Below are positions 34,383 to 43,767 of a stretch of 64,000 bases of DNA, one piece after another. Below the pieces are notes generated by a model that was not told the DNA's origin, searched no databases, and was given only the letters and a program-made list of their open reading frames with translations. Source of the DNA: Allomuricauda sp. (lineage in GTDB: Bacteria; Bacteroidota; Bacteroidia; Flavobacteriales; Flavobacteriaceae); the NCBI RefSeq assembly GCF_028280385.1, contig NZ_JANQLX010000002.1:124001-188000 (forward strand). Reading direction: 5' to 3'. The translations under genes were made by a program, and so were the position numbers. Every line of letters begins with the position of its first letter. Position 1 is the first letter of the stretch.

Positions 34383-36203
34383 TTACTCAAAAACCACATC
34401 GTCAATAAAAATATCCTGGGCAAAACCGTTACTGCTGGAAAAAACGACCAACCCGGAACGGATACAGCTTAAATCCAACTTTTTTACCTTGATCGTATAC
34501 TTTTTCCATTGCTGGGTGAGCGTTATTTCAATGGACTTCTTGCTTGTATCGGGATAAGGTTTATCCTTATCGATCAAACCAAAACCAATAGTGGCATTTA
34601 CGTTATTATCGCTAGCCTTGGCCCAAAAACTAAAGGTTTTGGCTCCAGAGATATCATACCCGCCCAAAATATTTCCCCAATCGTTGGCTGGGTCCACAAA
34701 ACCAACCCCATACCAATTGTCCCTTGCCGAATACCCAATTTTAATGCAAGATGGAGCTGAATGATGTTCTTCCTTAAATTCCATATCAACGGAAATGGCC
34801 TTATAATTCCCCATGTATCCAGATGGGGCATAAGGTACATTTTGGGGTTCTTTGTAAACATAAAAGGGGAGGCTGACCCTGGGGACCAAATAGGTGCGTT
34901 TTGCAGCTTCCTCATCTGTAACAACCATGGATGAGGAAGCGATGCCCACATTTCCAAAAAAGTCCGTTGCCGTAGCATAGATTTTAATTGGACCGTTCTC
35001 TGCGGGAAGTTGAAGCTCAAATCCTTTTGCCAAACTGCCCCGGAAGTTCAGGGGAATCACCTGATTTCGTCTTTTTCTACTACCCGAACGTTGGTTGTAA
35101 TAAAAATGAAAAGCCAATTTTTCTTCCTCCAAATCCTCAACATGCAAATTTATGGGCACCCAATTGCCACTGGCATACGATGATTCAGGTAATCTGAATT
35201 CTGTGATGGAGGGAACTGCATTTACGGGCTTTTTCCCAGTAAACGCTTCTCTGATGGCCCAATACTGGGGTCGTTTCTTCTTTTTGAAATGCGATAACAG
35301 CCAAATGGCCAAGAAATCTTCGCCGTTACTGTAATGAAATACATAGACACCTAAACAGTTGGGCTTGTTTTTTATCCAATTATGATAGCCTTCCACTATG
35401 GTATTGTATTTTTCGCGGTCCGACGGTTCAACTACAATATCGTTTTTCCTTTCGGAAATATCCCATTCCCCTGTTACCCCAAATTCAGTTATGAGATAGG
35501 GCTTGTCGATGCCTCTTTTTTTCATTTCCGCATCCAATAAGTTGGCGCCTGGGCCATAACTGTTAAGGCCGTAGATATCTAGGGAAGGAACATATTTTTG
35601 CCACCAATCCATACCAAAAGTCCACGCATCAACAGAAGTTATGGGATGACTGCCATCAAGTTTCTTGATTTCCCCACAGATGCTTTCCAGAAATTTTGAA
35701 TAGGCTTTCTTTTCCCCATCCGTAGCCATATTCAAATACACTTCATTGCCAACACCCCAGCTAAGTACTGCGGGATGATCTTTATATGTGTTGACAGTAT
35801 GGATGGCATTTTTCCGCATGACTTCCATACCTGCCTTATCTTCCAAATAGTCAAAACTGTCATCGTCTTCCATACCCGGCCGGCCATGACGCATCCAGAT
35901 GCCCACCATTACTTTTATACCATGTTTGTGGGCGGCATCCAACAACATTTGGGTGTTCTGGTCGGTTGTCCAGGTTCGTATCGTATTGACGCCCAAAAAT
36001 TGTAAATCCATGAAATAGGAATCGTAGTTGGCAACATCATGATCATAGCCAAAGGTGGCTCCTTTTACCTCGAAAGGTTTTCCATCCACAAGCAGTTGCC
36101 ATTCGCCGTCCAATTTTTGAACCGTGGTTTGGGCATGCAATGGAAAAATCCACAGTAAAATGAAAAAAATGTAAAAGCCAGATGATGGTTTGGGGTTACC
36201 CAT
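34383..36203 (-). CDS. Secreted GH-A clan glycosidase with C-terminal carbohydrate-binding-like domain
   Basis: The 606-residue product has a signal peptide (about 1-24) and a TIM-barrel of clan GH-A, GH2-like, with catalytic acid in WGVGNEVY (Glu154) and nucleophile in LITEFGVTGEW (Glu240). Residues about 330-440 look like an immunoglobulin-like domain, and the last about 150 like a CBM of jelly-roll type. It would cleave an exported or environmental polysaccharide or oligosaccharide. It stands beside a sulfatase and an NTF2-like lipoprotein, compatible with a sulfated marine glycan as substrate, but the linkage is not shown. Confidence 0.8.
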   Translation of the reverse strand: MGNPKPSSGFYIFFILLWIFPLHAQTTVQKLDGEWQLLVDGKPFEVKGATFGYDHDVANYDSYFMDLQFLGVNTIRTWTTDQNTQMLLDAAHKHGIKVMVGIWMRHGRPGMEDDDSFDYLEDKAGMEVMRKNAIHTVNTYKDHPAVLSWGVGNEVYLNMATDGEKKAYSKFLESICGEIKKLDGSHPITSVDAWTFGMDWWQKYVPSLDIYGLNSYGPGANLLDAEMKKRGIDKPYLITEFGVTGEWDISERKNDIVVEPSDREKYNTIVEGYHNWIKNKPNCLGVYVFHYSNGEDFLAIWLLSHFKKKKRPQYWAIREAFTGKKPVNAVPSITEFRLPESSYASGNWVPINLHVEDLEEEKLAFHFYYNQRSGSRKRRNQVIPLNFRGSLAKGFELQLPAENGPIKIYATATDFFGNVGIASSSMVVTDEEAAKRTYLVPRVSLPFYVYKEPQNVPYAPSGYMGNYKAISVDMEFKEEHHSAPSCIKIGYSARDNWYGVGFVDPANDWGNILGGYDISGAKTFSFWAKASDNNVNATIGFGLIDKDKPYPDTSKKSIEITLTQQWKKYTIKVKKLDLSCIRSGLVVFSSSNGFAQDIFIDDVVFE

Positions 36204-36257
36204 GGAACACAGTATAGAATTCCCTTTAAACTAGTGATTTTTTCAAAGAGAACACGC

Positions 36258-36758
36258 TCACTTTTTTATCCAATCGTTCGAATTTTTCCGATGTTCATAA
36301 TCCACTAGGGTAGCGGGGTAATTTATCCAATCTACATGTTTTATAATTTTCCCCACTTTATTTAAGGTGAGCAAGGTGGTAAAATGCATGGCTTCAAATT
36401 CAGAATTGCCCCATTGGAATCTGCTATAATGTCCGCTGACAACCACCTTGTTGTTATCCACAAGAATTTCGCTAACGACTATAGTGTTTTCCTCCAAACT
36501 CTTAAAATCGGGATTGGTCCAGTCGAAGAAATCCCTAAGTGCTGGTTTACCTTCAATTTTGTCCCCGGTCATAATGTCCTGCAAAACTGCTTCCTCAGCA
36601 TAAAAGCCCAAAAAACGTTCAAAATCCTGGCGCTCGTTGTACACGTGGTAGAACTCGGAAACAATATCCTTGTTGGGGTTGGTTTCTTGGCTTTGACAAG
36701 CGGACAATAACATTCCCAAAAAAAGAATCCGGTACAATACGCTTATTTTATTCCTCAT
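36258..36758 (-). CDS. NTF2/SnoaL-like lipoprotein
   Basis: The 166-residue product has a lipoprotein signal (LLSAC, Cys20) and a cone-shaped NTF2-like domain: VSEFYHVYNERQDFERFLGFYAEEAV, then IEGKPALRDFFDWTNPDF, and the beta strands VVSGHYSRFQW and EAMHFTTLLTL. The family includes ligand-binding and enzymatic members; none can be chosen here. It overlaps the sulfatase by 11 nt and is therefore co-translated with it. Confidence 0.8.
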   Translation of the reverse strand: MRNKISVLYRILFLGMLLSACQSQETNPNKDIVSEFYHVYNERQDFERFLGFYAEEAVLQDIMTGDKIEGKPALRDFFDWTNPDFKSLEENTIVVSEILVDNNKVVVSGHYSRFQWGNSEFEAMHFTTLLTLNKVGKIIKHVDWINYPATLVDYEHRKNSNDWIKK

Positions 36759-38139
36759 AATCAGGATTTAACATGGATGGAAGGGGAGCCCCTGTTTCTT
36801 GCCACCAGTTTTCCAGCAGCTGATATAACTCATCGACCTTTTCCGGATGACTTTCCGCTAAATTTTGTTGTTCCCCAATATCGTTTGACAATCTATAAAG
36901 TTCCACAGCCTGATCTTCAAAATAGTAGTGAAGTTTCCAGTCGCCCGCCCTAACCACCGAGCCCGGACGTGTCCGGAACAATGAGTCCCGGCTCTCATTG
37001 TTTCCAACCTTGTATGCCTGCAAATAAATCGGAAAATGCCAGAACAAATCCCTTTCCAGTGCTGTAGAATAACTTTTTAGTACAGGCAGTAAATCCAAGC
37101 CATCAAAATCCAATTTATCTGGATTGATCTTGGCAGCCCGCAAAAGGGTAGGGAACAGGTCCAGATTGGTAATGGGAACATCACTTTTTGAGTGGGATTC
37201 AATCTGATTGTTCCAAACAAAAAAGAATGGCACCCGGATTCCCCCTTCATAATAACTGCCTTTCCCGGCCCGAAGCGGTTTTTGTTGCGTAATTCCAAAC
37301 AAACCCCCATTGTCCGAAGTAAAAACGATCAGTGTATTGGCAAAATGACCCTTTTCCTTGAGCTTTGAAAGCAACAAACCGATGTTTCTATCAAGATTTT
37401 CAACCATGGTGGCATAAGCTGTATTGTTCTGTCCTTGGCTTCCTTGCTTGGTTTCATATTTATCCAACAAATTATGTACGGGTTGGATGGGCGTGTGCAC
37501 CGCATAAGGGGAATAGTATAGAAAAAAAGGAGTTGAGACGGAATCCACAAATGCAACCGTTTTTTCCATGACCAAATCTGTAAGGTGTTCGTTTTTTCCT
37601 TTTTCTATGTCCACATTTTTATAGGGAGGATAATAGCTTCTTGGATGTCCGTTGTGCCCCCCGGCTATGTTCAAATCAAAACCACGCTCCAAGGGATTTT
37701 CACTCAAATGCCATTTGCCTGCATGGCAGGTGCTATAGCCATGTTGCTGTAAAACCTCGGGTAGGGCGGAGTGGGTTGAAGCCAAGGTGGTGGTGTTTTT
37801 GATTGGAATGAGTTTCCTATCCTTGGTGTTTCCCCTTTCAGAACTGGCCACGGTATATATACCATGCCTTGGTGTCCATTGCCCGGTCATTAGACAGGCC
37901 CTACTGGGCGCACAATTGGCGGCAGCGGCATAGCCATTGGTGAATACCATTCCCATTGTAGCCAACTCATCCAGATTTGGAGTTTCATAGTAATCGGAAC
38001 CCATAAAACCCACATCTTTCCATCCCATATCGTCAATGTTGATTAATACGATATTGGGTTGGGTCTTATTTTTTTCCTGTGGGGAACAAGCTAGCGCAAG
38101 TCCAGTAACAAGAAAAACTGTAATTAGATAAAGTCTCAT
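36748..38139 (-). CDS. S1-type (formylglycine) sulfatase lipoprotein
   Basis: The 463-residue product has a lipobox (LALAC, Cys18) and the sulfatase fold. The maturation motif C-A-P-S-R is at 76-80, so Cys76 should be converted to formylglycine; metal-binding Asp36/Asp37 lie in NIDDMGWKD, and TSDNGG and GKGSYYEGG are further signatures. The GYSTCHAGKWHLSENP segment is typical of S1 sulfatases. It would remove sulfate esters from glycans in the periplasm or on the surface. No SusC/SusD pair is present, so this is not a complete polysaccharide utilisation locus within the window. Confidence 0.92.
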   Translation of the reverse strand: MRLYLITVFLVTGLALACSPQEKNKTQPNIVLINIDDMGWKDVGFMGSDYYETPNLDELATMGMVFTNGYAAAANCAPSRACLMTGQWTPRHGIYTVASSERGNTKDRKLIPIKNTTTLASTHSALPEVLQQHGYSTCHAGKWHLSENPLERGFDLNIAGGHNGHPRSYYPPYKNVDIEKGKNEHLTDLVMEKTVAFVDSVSTPFFLYYSPYAVHTPIQPVHNLLDKYETKQGSQGQNNTAYATMVENLDRNIGLLLSKLKEKGHFANTLIVFTSDNGGLFGITQQKPLRAGKGSYYEGGIRVPFFFVWNNQIESHSKSDVPITNLDLFPTLLRAAKINPDKLDFDGLDLLPVLKSYSTALERDLFWHFPIYLQAYKVGNNESRDSLFRTRPGSVVRAGDWKLHYYFEDQAVELYRLSNDIGEQQNLAESHPEKVDELYQLLENWWQETGAPLPSMLNPDYEE

Positions 38140-38202
38140 GGGTACGATATTACCCCATATTTTTTTGAATTCAAAACATTGAAAGCGGTCGTAGTCTAAA
38201 AG

Positions 38203-39168
38203 TTATTTGATGGTAAACGTCCTCAACAGACCCTTGGCGGTAGGGTTGGGAACTTCTGCAATCAACACATAATTCCCTGGGTCCAATTGCACGGTAAAAT
38301 AACCGGTTCTGCCCGCTGGCATATCGTTCACCCCACCCAAAAAAGTGAGCCCGTCGGGCGCAGGTTCCATTAGTCCGGTAGGAGTGGCCCAATTCATCCA
38401 GTTCTCCAACTCCTCCATACTGGCATTTTCCCCAAGTCTTACCAAATTTATGTCATGGCCCACAAAGTTTTCATGTACAATTTGGTCCACAAAATGAACA
38501 GAAAATGTTTGGGGCCCACCCACAATGGAATCTTTGGTAAAAATACCCTTGGTACTGGAAATACTAAGATTGATATTGGCCTTTGGCTCCTGCTTTTCTG
38601 ATTTTTCCTGGGATACCACCAAATCTTTGGTCATACCGGAGGAAGTATGAAATATTCCGTTGGGCATTTTTACGTAACATTCCAATATATAGCTACCTGG
38701 TTCGAGATAGAGTGTGGTTTCCGCTGTTTCTCCAGGTGAGAGTAAGCCTGTTCCTCCCAAAAATTGCACCTCACTGAACCATTCCGGTAATTGGCCAAAA
38801 GCCTCCATGGCCTCATCCATTTTGCCCTCATTGATAAGTTTCATTCCCGAATCAAATATGGGACCTATTACTTTTTCGGCATCCTCGGAGGTTTTCCCAA
38901 GGGGATATTTATCCACTAAAATAAAGTGGGTCTGTGTGGAGAGATTGTGGTATTTAAAAGTATTCCATCCGGAGGTAATGGTATCCACCATCTGAAAATC
39001 CATGTTTTCAGTAATGACTTCCACCATCGTATTCTTTGTGGATTCTTCTTCAACTTTGCTTTTTTTGTCCGATTTACAGGATGCGGACAACAAGGCCATG
39101 GATACAATCAATAAGGAAAGTACCCTGAGTGTTCCCATGCCATTTTTTGAAGTTTTCATGACATCCAA
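38203..39168 (-). CDS. Lipoprotein with two cupredoxin-like repeats
   Basis: The 321-residue product has a lipoprotein signal (LLSASC, Cys31) and appears to contain two similar beta-rich halves, one ending in TLYLEPGSYILECYVKMPNG and one in VQLDPGNYVLIAEVPNP. These PG-Y/LE/AxV patterns are cupredoxin-like, but no copper-binding Cys-His-Met set is clear. Function unknown. It may start at ATG 39159. It is upstream of, and probably in the same direction unit as, the sulfatase (63-nt gap). Confidence 0.65.
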   Translation of the reverse strand: MDVMKTSKNGMGTLRVLSLLIVSMALLSASCKSDKKSKVEEESTKNTMVEVITENMDFQMVDTITSGWNTFKYHNLSTQTHFILVDKYPLGKTSEDAEKVIGPIFDSGMKLINEGKMDEAMEAFGQLPEWFSEVQFLGGTGLLSPGETAETTLYLEPGSYILECYVKMPNGIFHTSSGMTKDLVVSQEKSEKQEPKANINLSISSTKGIFTKDSIVGGPQTFSVHFVDQIVHENFVGHDINLVRLGENASMEELENWMNWATPTGLMEPAPDGLTFLGGVNDMPAGRTGYFTVQLDPGNYVLIAEVPNPTAKGLLRTFTIK

Positions 39169-39302
39169 TTTAGGTAACCTAAGCTGACGGCCGTGATGTT
39201 AAAGGCCAACCGGCTATATGCAGGGGAACTGTAAGGAATTGCTTACCAAGTTACAAAAAATAATACACAAACATTTAATATTTAGCTAGTTAACTTTGGT
39301 GC

Positions 39303-39731
39303 TTACAGCCCTAAAGTAGGTAAATGTTTGACTTTGTGATACGTGAGGGTTGTATGAATACATGCCTTCAATTCTTCGGCTGGAAGCTCAGCATCCAAGG
39401 GTAGCAATATGGCCCGATTCCCCTCAAAAGCAAAGGTTTTTGAAAAAACAAGTCGGAACGTATGGACCAACTTACTTGTACATTGAAAATACAGCGCATA
39501 CCGATTGGGGAATTTAGCTTTCCAATCCATTCGCAAGGTACTTCCCTGGGGTGTAACAAAGCTGGGTTCGCCCCATTTCAGGGTTTCCTCTAGCCGGGAA
39601 ATCTTTTCAGATGCCCGTGCAGTATCCAGTACCAGGTTTCTTAGCGCTTGCATTTTTGGTCGGATATCTTCCGGATATGCCAACATTTTTGTTTCAAATT
39701 CTGGATGGGTGCTTACTTGTAGGTTTGCCAT
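39303..39731 (-). CDS. DUF1801 domain protein
   Basis: The frame is open from 39845, but the family-like start is ATG 39731 (MANLQVSTHPEFETKMLAYP), giving 142 residues. It carries the DUF1801 pattern of a short alpha/beta protein: RLEETLKWGEPSFVTPQGS, RYALYFQCTSKLVHTFRLVF, and a C-terminal acidic segment. Relatives (YdhG-like) have no settled function. It is divergent from the acyltransferase gene, with a perfect palindrome in between. Confidence 0.8.
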   Translation of the reverse strand: MANLQVSTHPEFETKMLAYPEDIRPKMQALRNLVLDTARASEKISRLEETLKWGEPSFVTPQGSTLRMDWKAKFPNRYALYFQCTSKLVHTFRLVFSKTFAFEGNRAILLPLDAELPAEELKACIHTTLTYHKVKHLPTLGL

Positions 39732-39830
39732 ATTTCTGCATAAAGGACTACTAAGTTCGATTAAATTTTCATAACCTGCGCATTCACTAAAATTACTTTT
39801 CAGGCAACCCTGGCCGTTATTTTGCTGTCT

Positions 39831-39842
39831 ATTGTATACAAT
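39831..39842. promoter_or_regulatory. Palindrome ATTGTATACAAT upstream of the acyltransferase gene
   Basis: A perfect 12-bp palindrome with GTATAC core, 10 nt before the ATG at 39853 and 100 nt from the divergent DUF1801 start. It resembles the GTATAC-centred operators described for FadR/GntR-type regulators. A related core lies next to the gntR-type gene at 62784. A single 12-bp palindrome is expected several times in 64 kb by chance, so this is only suggestive. Confidence 0.4.
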
Positions 39843-39852
39843 CAATCAACAA

Positions 39853-41013
39853 ATGGACAAGAGACTGCATTATATCGACTGGCTCAGGGTTATGGCCTTT
39901 GGGTCACTTATTTTATTCCACTGTGCTGTCCCTTTTGTGGAGCATTATACTTGGGAAATCAACAATCAAGAAACTTCTCCATGGATAACAAGGGTAATTT
40001 GGTGGTTGCACCAATGGCGTTTGCCCCTATTGTTCTTCATTGCCGGGGTTGGGGTGCGTTTTTCCCTGAAAAAAAGGTCTGTCCCGGCTTTTATGGGAGA
40101 GCGGTTTGTTCGTTTGTTCGTACCCTTGGCTTTTGCCATTTTCTTTATCACCCCATTTCAAGTGTATTTCGAGTGGTTACAAAAGGGGAGGATAGAGGAG
40201 GGGTTCCTGGATTTCTACCCCACCGTATACGAGATTGTTCCTTATCCGGATGGCGCCTTTACTTGGAGTCATATGTGGTTTGTGGCCTACTTGTTTGTCT
40301 TTACAATACTGTTACTTCCCATTTTTTCCATGTCCAAGGTAAAATGGTTCAAGGGATGGGTCCCTTTCCTTAGTGCTTTGTTTGCCAGTCCCATTACACA
40401 TTTGGTATTGGCCCTGCCTTTTGTGGGCTATTTTTATTGGCTTTATATCGATTGGCCGGAGCAAGGCAGCTTGATCAGCGATTGGTATGTTTTTGTCTCT
40501 TCCATTACCTTTTATCTTCTGGGATTTTTGTTGGGAAGCCTTCAAAATTTTTGGAATAACTGTCTTACCTACCGCAAGTTGTTTCTAAGAATAGCAGTGG
40601 TATTGGCCATTGTACTTATGTGGACCTATTTCTGGAATTGGGAGGCAAACAAGCCTTCAGAACAAGACCAGATCTATACTTTTGGATTGTTCAATGCATT
40701 TCACATTTGGACCATTATTTTGGCTTGTATTGGTTATACCATGAAATACCTCAATTTTGAGAACAAGTACTTAAGCTATTTAAACACTGCGGTCTATCCC
40801 TTCTATATTATGCACCAAGCTGTAATTGTGGCTTCGGGCTACTATGTTTTACAATGGGAGGCACCTATTTTTATAAAGTTGTTTTTGTTGATTGTAATCT
40901 GTTTGGCCACCATTGGACTGTTGTACCACTTTGTAATACGGAACACCATGATCACCCGCGTTCTTTTCGGAATGAAATGGAGGAAGAAAAAACCAGCAAC
41001 TGCTATCCCTTGA
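39853..41013 (+). CDS. Acyltransferase 3 family membrane protein
   Basis: From ATG 39853 the product has 386 residues and about ten membrane segments. The first helix holds the conserved RLHYIDWLRVMAFGSLILFHC with the characteristic Arg and His residues of acyltransferase 3 proteins. The rest is hydrophobic with short loops, and the C-terminus is basic. Such enzymes O-acetylate or otherwise acylate extracytoplasmic glycans or antibiotics; the acceptor cannot be read. Its last 11 nt overlap the 3' end of the convergent GNAT pseudogene. Confidence 0.88.
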   Translation: MDKRLHYIDWLRVMAFGSLILFHCAVPFVEHYTWEINNQETSPWITRVIWWLHQWRLPLLFFIAGVGVRFSLKKRSVPAFMGERFVRLFVPLAFAIFFITPFQVYFEWLQKGRIEEGFLDFYPTVYEIVPYPDGAFTWSHMWFVAYLFVFTILLLPIFSMSKVKWFKGWVPFLSALFASPITHLVLALPFVGYFYWLYIDWPEQGSLISDWYVFVSSITFYLLGFLLGSLQNFWNNCLTYRKLFLRIAVVLAIVLMWTYFWNWEANKPSEQDQIYTFGLFNAFHIWTIILACIGYTMKYLNFENKYLSYLNTAVYPFYIMHQAVIVASGYYVLQWEAPIFIKLFLLIVICLATIGLLYHFVIRNTMITRVLFGMKWRKKKPATAIP

Positions 41014-41451
41014 TGGTTTTGATATAGTGAACCAGAACGTCTTCCTTTCGGAAACCTATTTTCTCATGGAATTGCTGCGCATCTTTGTTCCACAACCAAG
41101 TATCCGAACCCATTTCTGTACAGCCTTTTTCCAAGGCCCATGCTTCGGCATGTTCGAATAGCTTCCGGGCCAAGCCTGCTTCCTATAGGCCTCTTTTACA
41201 TAAACCATGTCCACATAGCCCACCGGGGAAGTGGTAGCCCCTTCCACATAGTCAACCCGAATGGACGCACTCACAAAACCTACTGATTCACCTGCATCCA
41301 TGGCCATAAAGGTTTGCTGGTTGGTTTTCCCAAGGATTGATTTTAATCCTCTTTCAATTTCTTCCGCAGGATAGTCCTTAAATAGGGCCAAGGCCATGTC
41401 CTTCCAGTCTTGGTAATCCTGATCTTTATATGCGGTGATGGTCAACTCCAT
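41003..41451 (-). pseudogene. GNAT acetyltransferase gene broken by a 1-nt frameshift
   Basis: From ATG 41451 (MELTITAYKDQDYQDW) the frame is a normal GNAT protein up to VYVKEAYRKQ, the start of the acetyl-CoA loop; it then turns into nonsense. In the next frame the sequence continues LARKLFEHAEAWALEKGC and later QFHEKIGFRKED to a stop at 41003-41005, exactly the expected C-terminal half. One G is missing in the run at about 41174-41178 (expected GGC between Gln and Leu). A recent mutation or a sequencing error would give the same picture. It lies 16 nt from the quinone-oxidoreductase-like gene. Confidence 0.85.
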
Positions 41452-41467
41452 GCTTTCGTAAAGCGCT

Positions 41468-42460
41468 TTATTTGATTTCTGTTGCTTGTGATTCATTTAG
41501 GTGGATCACTATCTTGCCCTTGTGTTTTCCCTCTCCAAAATATTGCACCAATCTTGGTATGTCTGCCATTGTATATGGGCCGTCAACCATGGGTTCAAGC
41601 TTGTTCTGAACATATAGTTCCCCAATGCGATCTAATCCTTTGTTCGCCTTTAAGGCCAATATTTGATAGGATTTTGAAGTGAGCTTGGACAAAAGTCCTC
41701 CCCAAATCAACAATCGAATAAGACGACTTAGTGAACCCCCAATGGAAATGTATTTTCCATTTGGACGTAAAGCCCATTTATAAGCAAATACGGACTGGTT
41801 TGTTTTACAATCCAAAATAACATCGTATTGCCGTCCTGTTTTTGTGAAATTCTCCTTTTGGTAATCCAATACGTGGTCGAATCCAAGCTTTTTCATGGAT
41901 TCCAACTTTTCTACGGAATCCACCCCCGTGACTTCACAACTTTTGAGTTTGGCCAACTGGAGACCGAGGGTGCCAACGCCACCACCTCCGCCGTTGATGA
42001 GCACGCTTTGTCCAGCTTGTAAGGCTACCTTGTCAAAAGCCTGCAAGGCCAACAACGAAGCATGGGGTAGGGTAGCGGCCTTTTCAAAATCCATGCCCTG
42101 GGGCATTTTTTGTACCGCATCAAGAGGCAAACAGATGTAGTCTGCAAAACTCCCAAAACCATGTTCAGAAATATCTCCATAGACCTTATCGCCCACACTA
42201 ACATCTTTTACCCCGGAGCCCAGTTTGGAAATCACACCTGCCAATTCCATTCCAGGAATGGACTTTTTGGGTTTGATTAGACCGAACATCAATCGGTACA
42301 AGTAGGGTGTGCCTGTTGCCATGGCCCAATCATAATCATTGATAGTAGTGGCCTTTATATTGATTTGCACCTCATTATCCCTGGGTATGGGCATGTCTAC
42401 TTCTTGTAGCTGAAGTACTTTTTCTGGAGGACCATAAGAAGTTTGAATGATGGCTTTCAC
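41468..42460 (-). CDS. Quinone-oxidoreductase-like NAD(P)-dependent alcohol dehydrogenase (zinc-independent MDR)
   Basis: The 330-residue protein belongs to the medium-chain dehydrogenase/reductase superfamily: PGMELAGVISKLGSGV, the Rossmann motif INGGGGGVGTLGLQLAK near residue 155, and a C-terminal KGKIVIHLN typical of QOR-like members. Catalytic zinc-ligand Cys/His residues of classical alcohol dehydrogenases are absent. Substrate unknown (quinones or enones for relatives). It is upstream of the broken GNAT gene and probably shares its transcript. Confidence 0.88.
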   Translation of the reverse strand: MKAIIQTSYGPPEKVLQLQEVDMPIPRDNEVQINIKATTINDYDWAMATGTPYLYRLMFGLIKPKKSIPGMELAGVISKLGSGVKDVSVGDKVYGDISEHGFGSFADYICLPLDAVQKMPQGMDFEKAATLPHASLLALQAFDKVALQAGQSVLINGGGGGVGTLGLQLAKLKSCEVTGVDSVEKLESMKKLGFDHVLDYQKENFTKTGRQYDVILDCKTNQSVFAYKWALRPNGKYISIGGSLSRLIRLLIWGGLLSKLTSKSYQILALKANKGLDRIGELYVQNKLEPMVDGPYTMADIPRLVQYFGEGKHKGKIVIHLNESQATEIK

Positions 42461-42516
42461 AGCTTACGAAGATCAGCAATTTTGCCTCCAATCCAAAACC
42501 AATCAAAAGCTGGGAA

Positions 42517-43638
42517 CTACTTTAGATTCCCATTGGCTATCTCAAAACTAAAGGTAGCCTTCCCCTGTGTTGCTGTGTAAAAGTTGAAAAGTCCGTTCCA
42601 AGTATTGTCAGGCGCACCTGGCTTGGCAAAATTCTCAAGATTTGAGTTTAAAGTGTCCCATTTCTCTTGTGGAACCGTACCTGTGGAAATCACCACGACC
42701 AAAGCTTCAAACTGGGTTTGTGCATTTTCATGGGAAGGTACCCTGTTTCCATGTTCGGCAATAATATCTTCCGCGGTGTATGTGGTCAGGGCATCTGCGG
42801 AAAAAACTCCAAATTCCCCTGTTGCTCCTGGATTTTCGGCAACAATAACGGATTCCAATTCCGCTGCACTTATAAGTCCCATGGAGTATAGCTCCAGATT
42901 GGCGTAGGGAACGGAATTGCCCCCATTGGCCACAACACCAAATCCTACTTGTCCACCAACACTACCTCTATATGTTCCATTGCCCAAGTCCTCGATTTCC
43001 TCAAAACCTCCGAGCTGACCACCTACATTGGAGTACCCCCAATGACCTCCTGCAGCGGTGGGGATAATACCATGATTGGTCCAATAATGTTGGATTTCAT
43101 GTAAAAATGGGCCATTACGTATGTATTCCACCCTAGGCATGTGGATTACCGTCTTCAATTTCCCACCCGATCCAAATGATGCCGTATTGTCCCAAATGTT
43201 CCTTCCCAAACCTTCAATATCGCTTTGCGCCGGAGTGGAAAGGCCATAATACAAACCACTGGGCTGGGTGTCCTCAACATTTAAGATGATGATAAAATCA
43301 AAATCGTCGTTAAAATGCTCATAGACCTTATTGCTCACCATTCTCATATCTCCTTCATCCGTGAGAAATTTGTTGTATTCACTATCAGAAATAACGAGAT
43401 GGGTAAACTGATGTTCTTCATCAATGGTAAAACCATCTTCAAGGATCAATGAAGAAGGAGCTTCGGGTTCTTCAGGGTTCTCAGGGTTATCTGGGTCCTC
43501 GTTGTCATCATCAGTAGTATCCGACATTTCATTGTTAGGGTCGGCATCAGTGATGACCTCCTCCGTGCTACACGAAGATATCAGGACAAAAAAGGTTAGG
43601 GAAAGGGCCAGTGCAAAAAAAGAGTTTGGGGCGTTCAT
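42517..43638 (-). CDS. Secreted lipoprotein with HExxH motif, putative metallopeptidase
   Basis: From ATG 43638 the product has 373 residues with a lipoprotein signal (LISSC, Cys23) and an acidic, low-complexity linker of repeated DPDNPENPEEPEAP type after it. The core carries FLHEIQHYWTNHG, an HExxH zinc-binding signature with HEIQH at residues 180-184, preceded by IHMPRVEYIRNGP and followed by Gly/Asn-rich segments. It is not a family that I can name with certainty. The HExxH context is plausible for a surface metallopeptidase or a peptidase-like scaffold. Confidence 0.65.
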   Translation of the reverse strand: MNAPNSFFALALSLTFFVLISSCSTEEVITDADPNNEMSDTTDDDNEDPDNPENPEEPEAPSSLILEDGFTIDEEHQFTHLVISDSEYNKFLTDEGDMRMVSNKVYEHFNDDFDFIIILNVEDTQPSGLYYGLSTPAQSDIEGLGRNIWDNTASFGSGGKLKTVIHMPRVEYIRNGPFLHEIQHYWTNHGIIPTAAGGHWGYSNVGGQLGGFEEIEDLGNGTYRGSVGGQVGFGVVANGGNSVPYANLELYSMGLISAAELESVIVAENPGATGEFGVFSADALTTYTAEDIIAEHGNRVPSHENAQTQFEALVVVISTGTVPQEKWDTLNSNLENFAKPGAPDNTWNGLFNFYTATQGKATFSFEIANGNLK

Positions 43639-43743
43639 AGGTGTTCGTTTATAAGTAAGCAACGGATTTGTACATAGCATATTTTAAGAAATAGGGAGAT
43701 CTCGATGAAATGCTATTGGGAATGGCAATTTTTTTAATCTATT

Positions 43744-43751
43744 TATCTTTG
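43744..43751 (+). promoter_or_regulatory. Candidate -7 promoter element of menB
   Basis: TATCTTTG is an exact TAnnTTTG match 16 nt before the menB ATG, preceded by a T-rich tract. The -33 element is not clear. Confidence 0.5.
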
Positions 43752-43767
43752 GACAAATCTTTTTTGA

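Noticed and set aside
39732..39845. Longer start for the DUF1801 gene
   Set aside because: The extension crosses the start region of the divergent acyltransferase gene and is not family-like.
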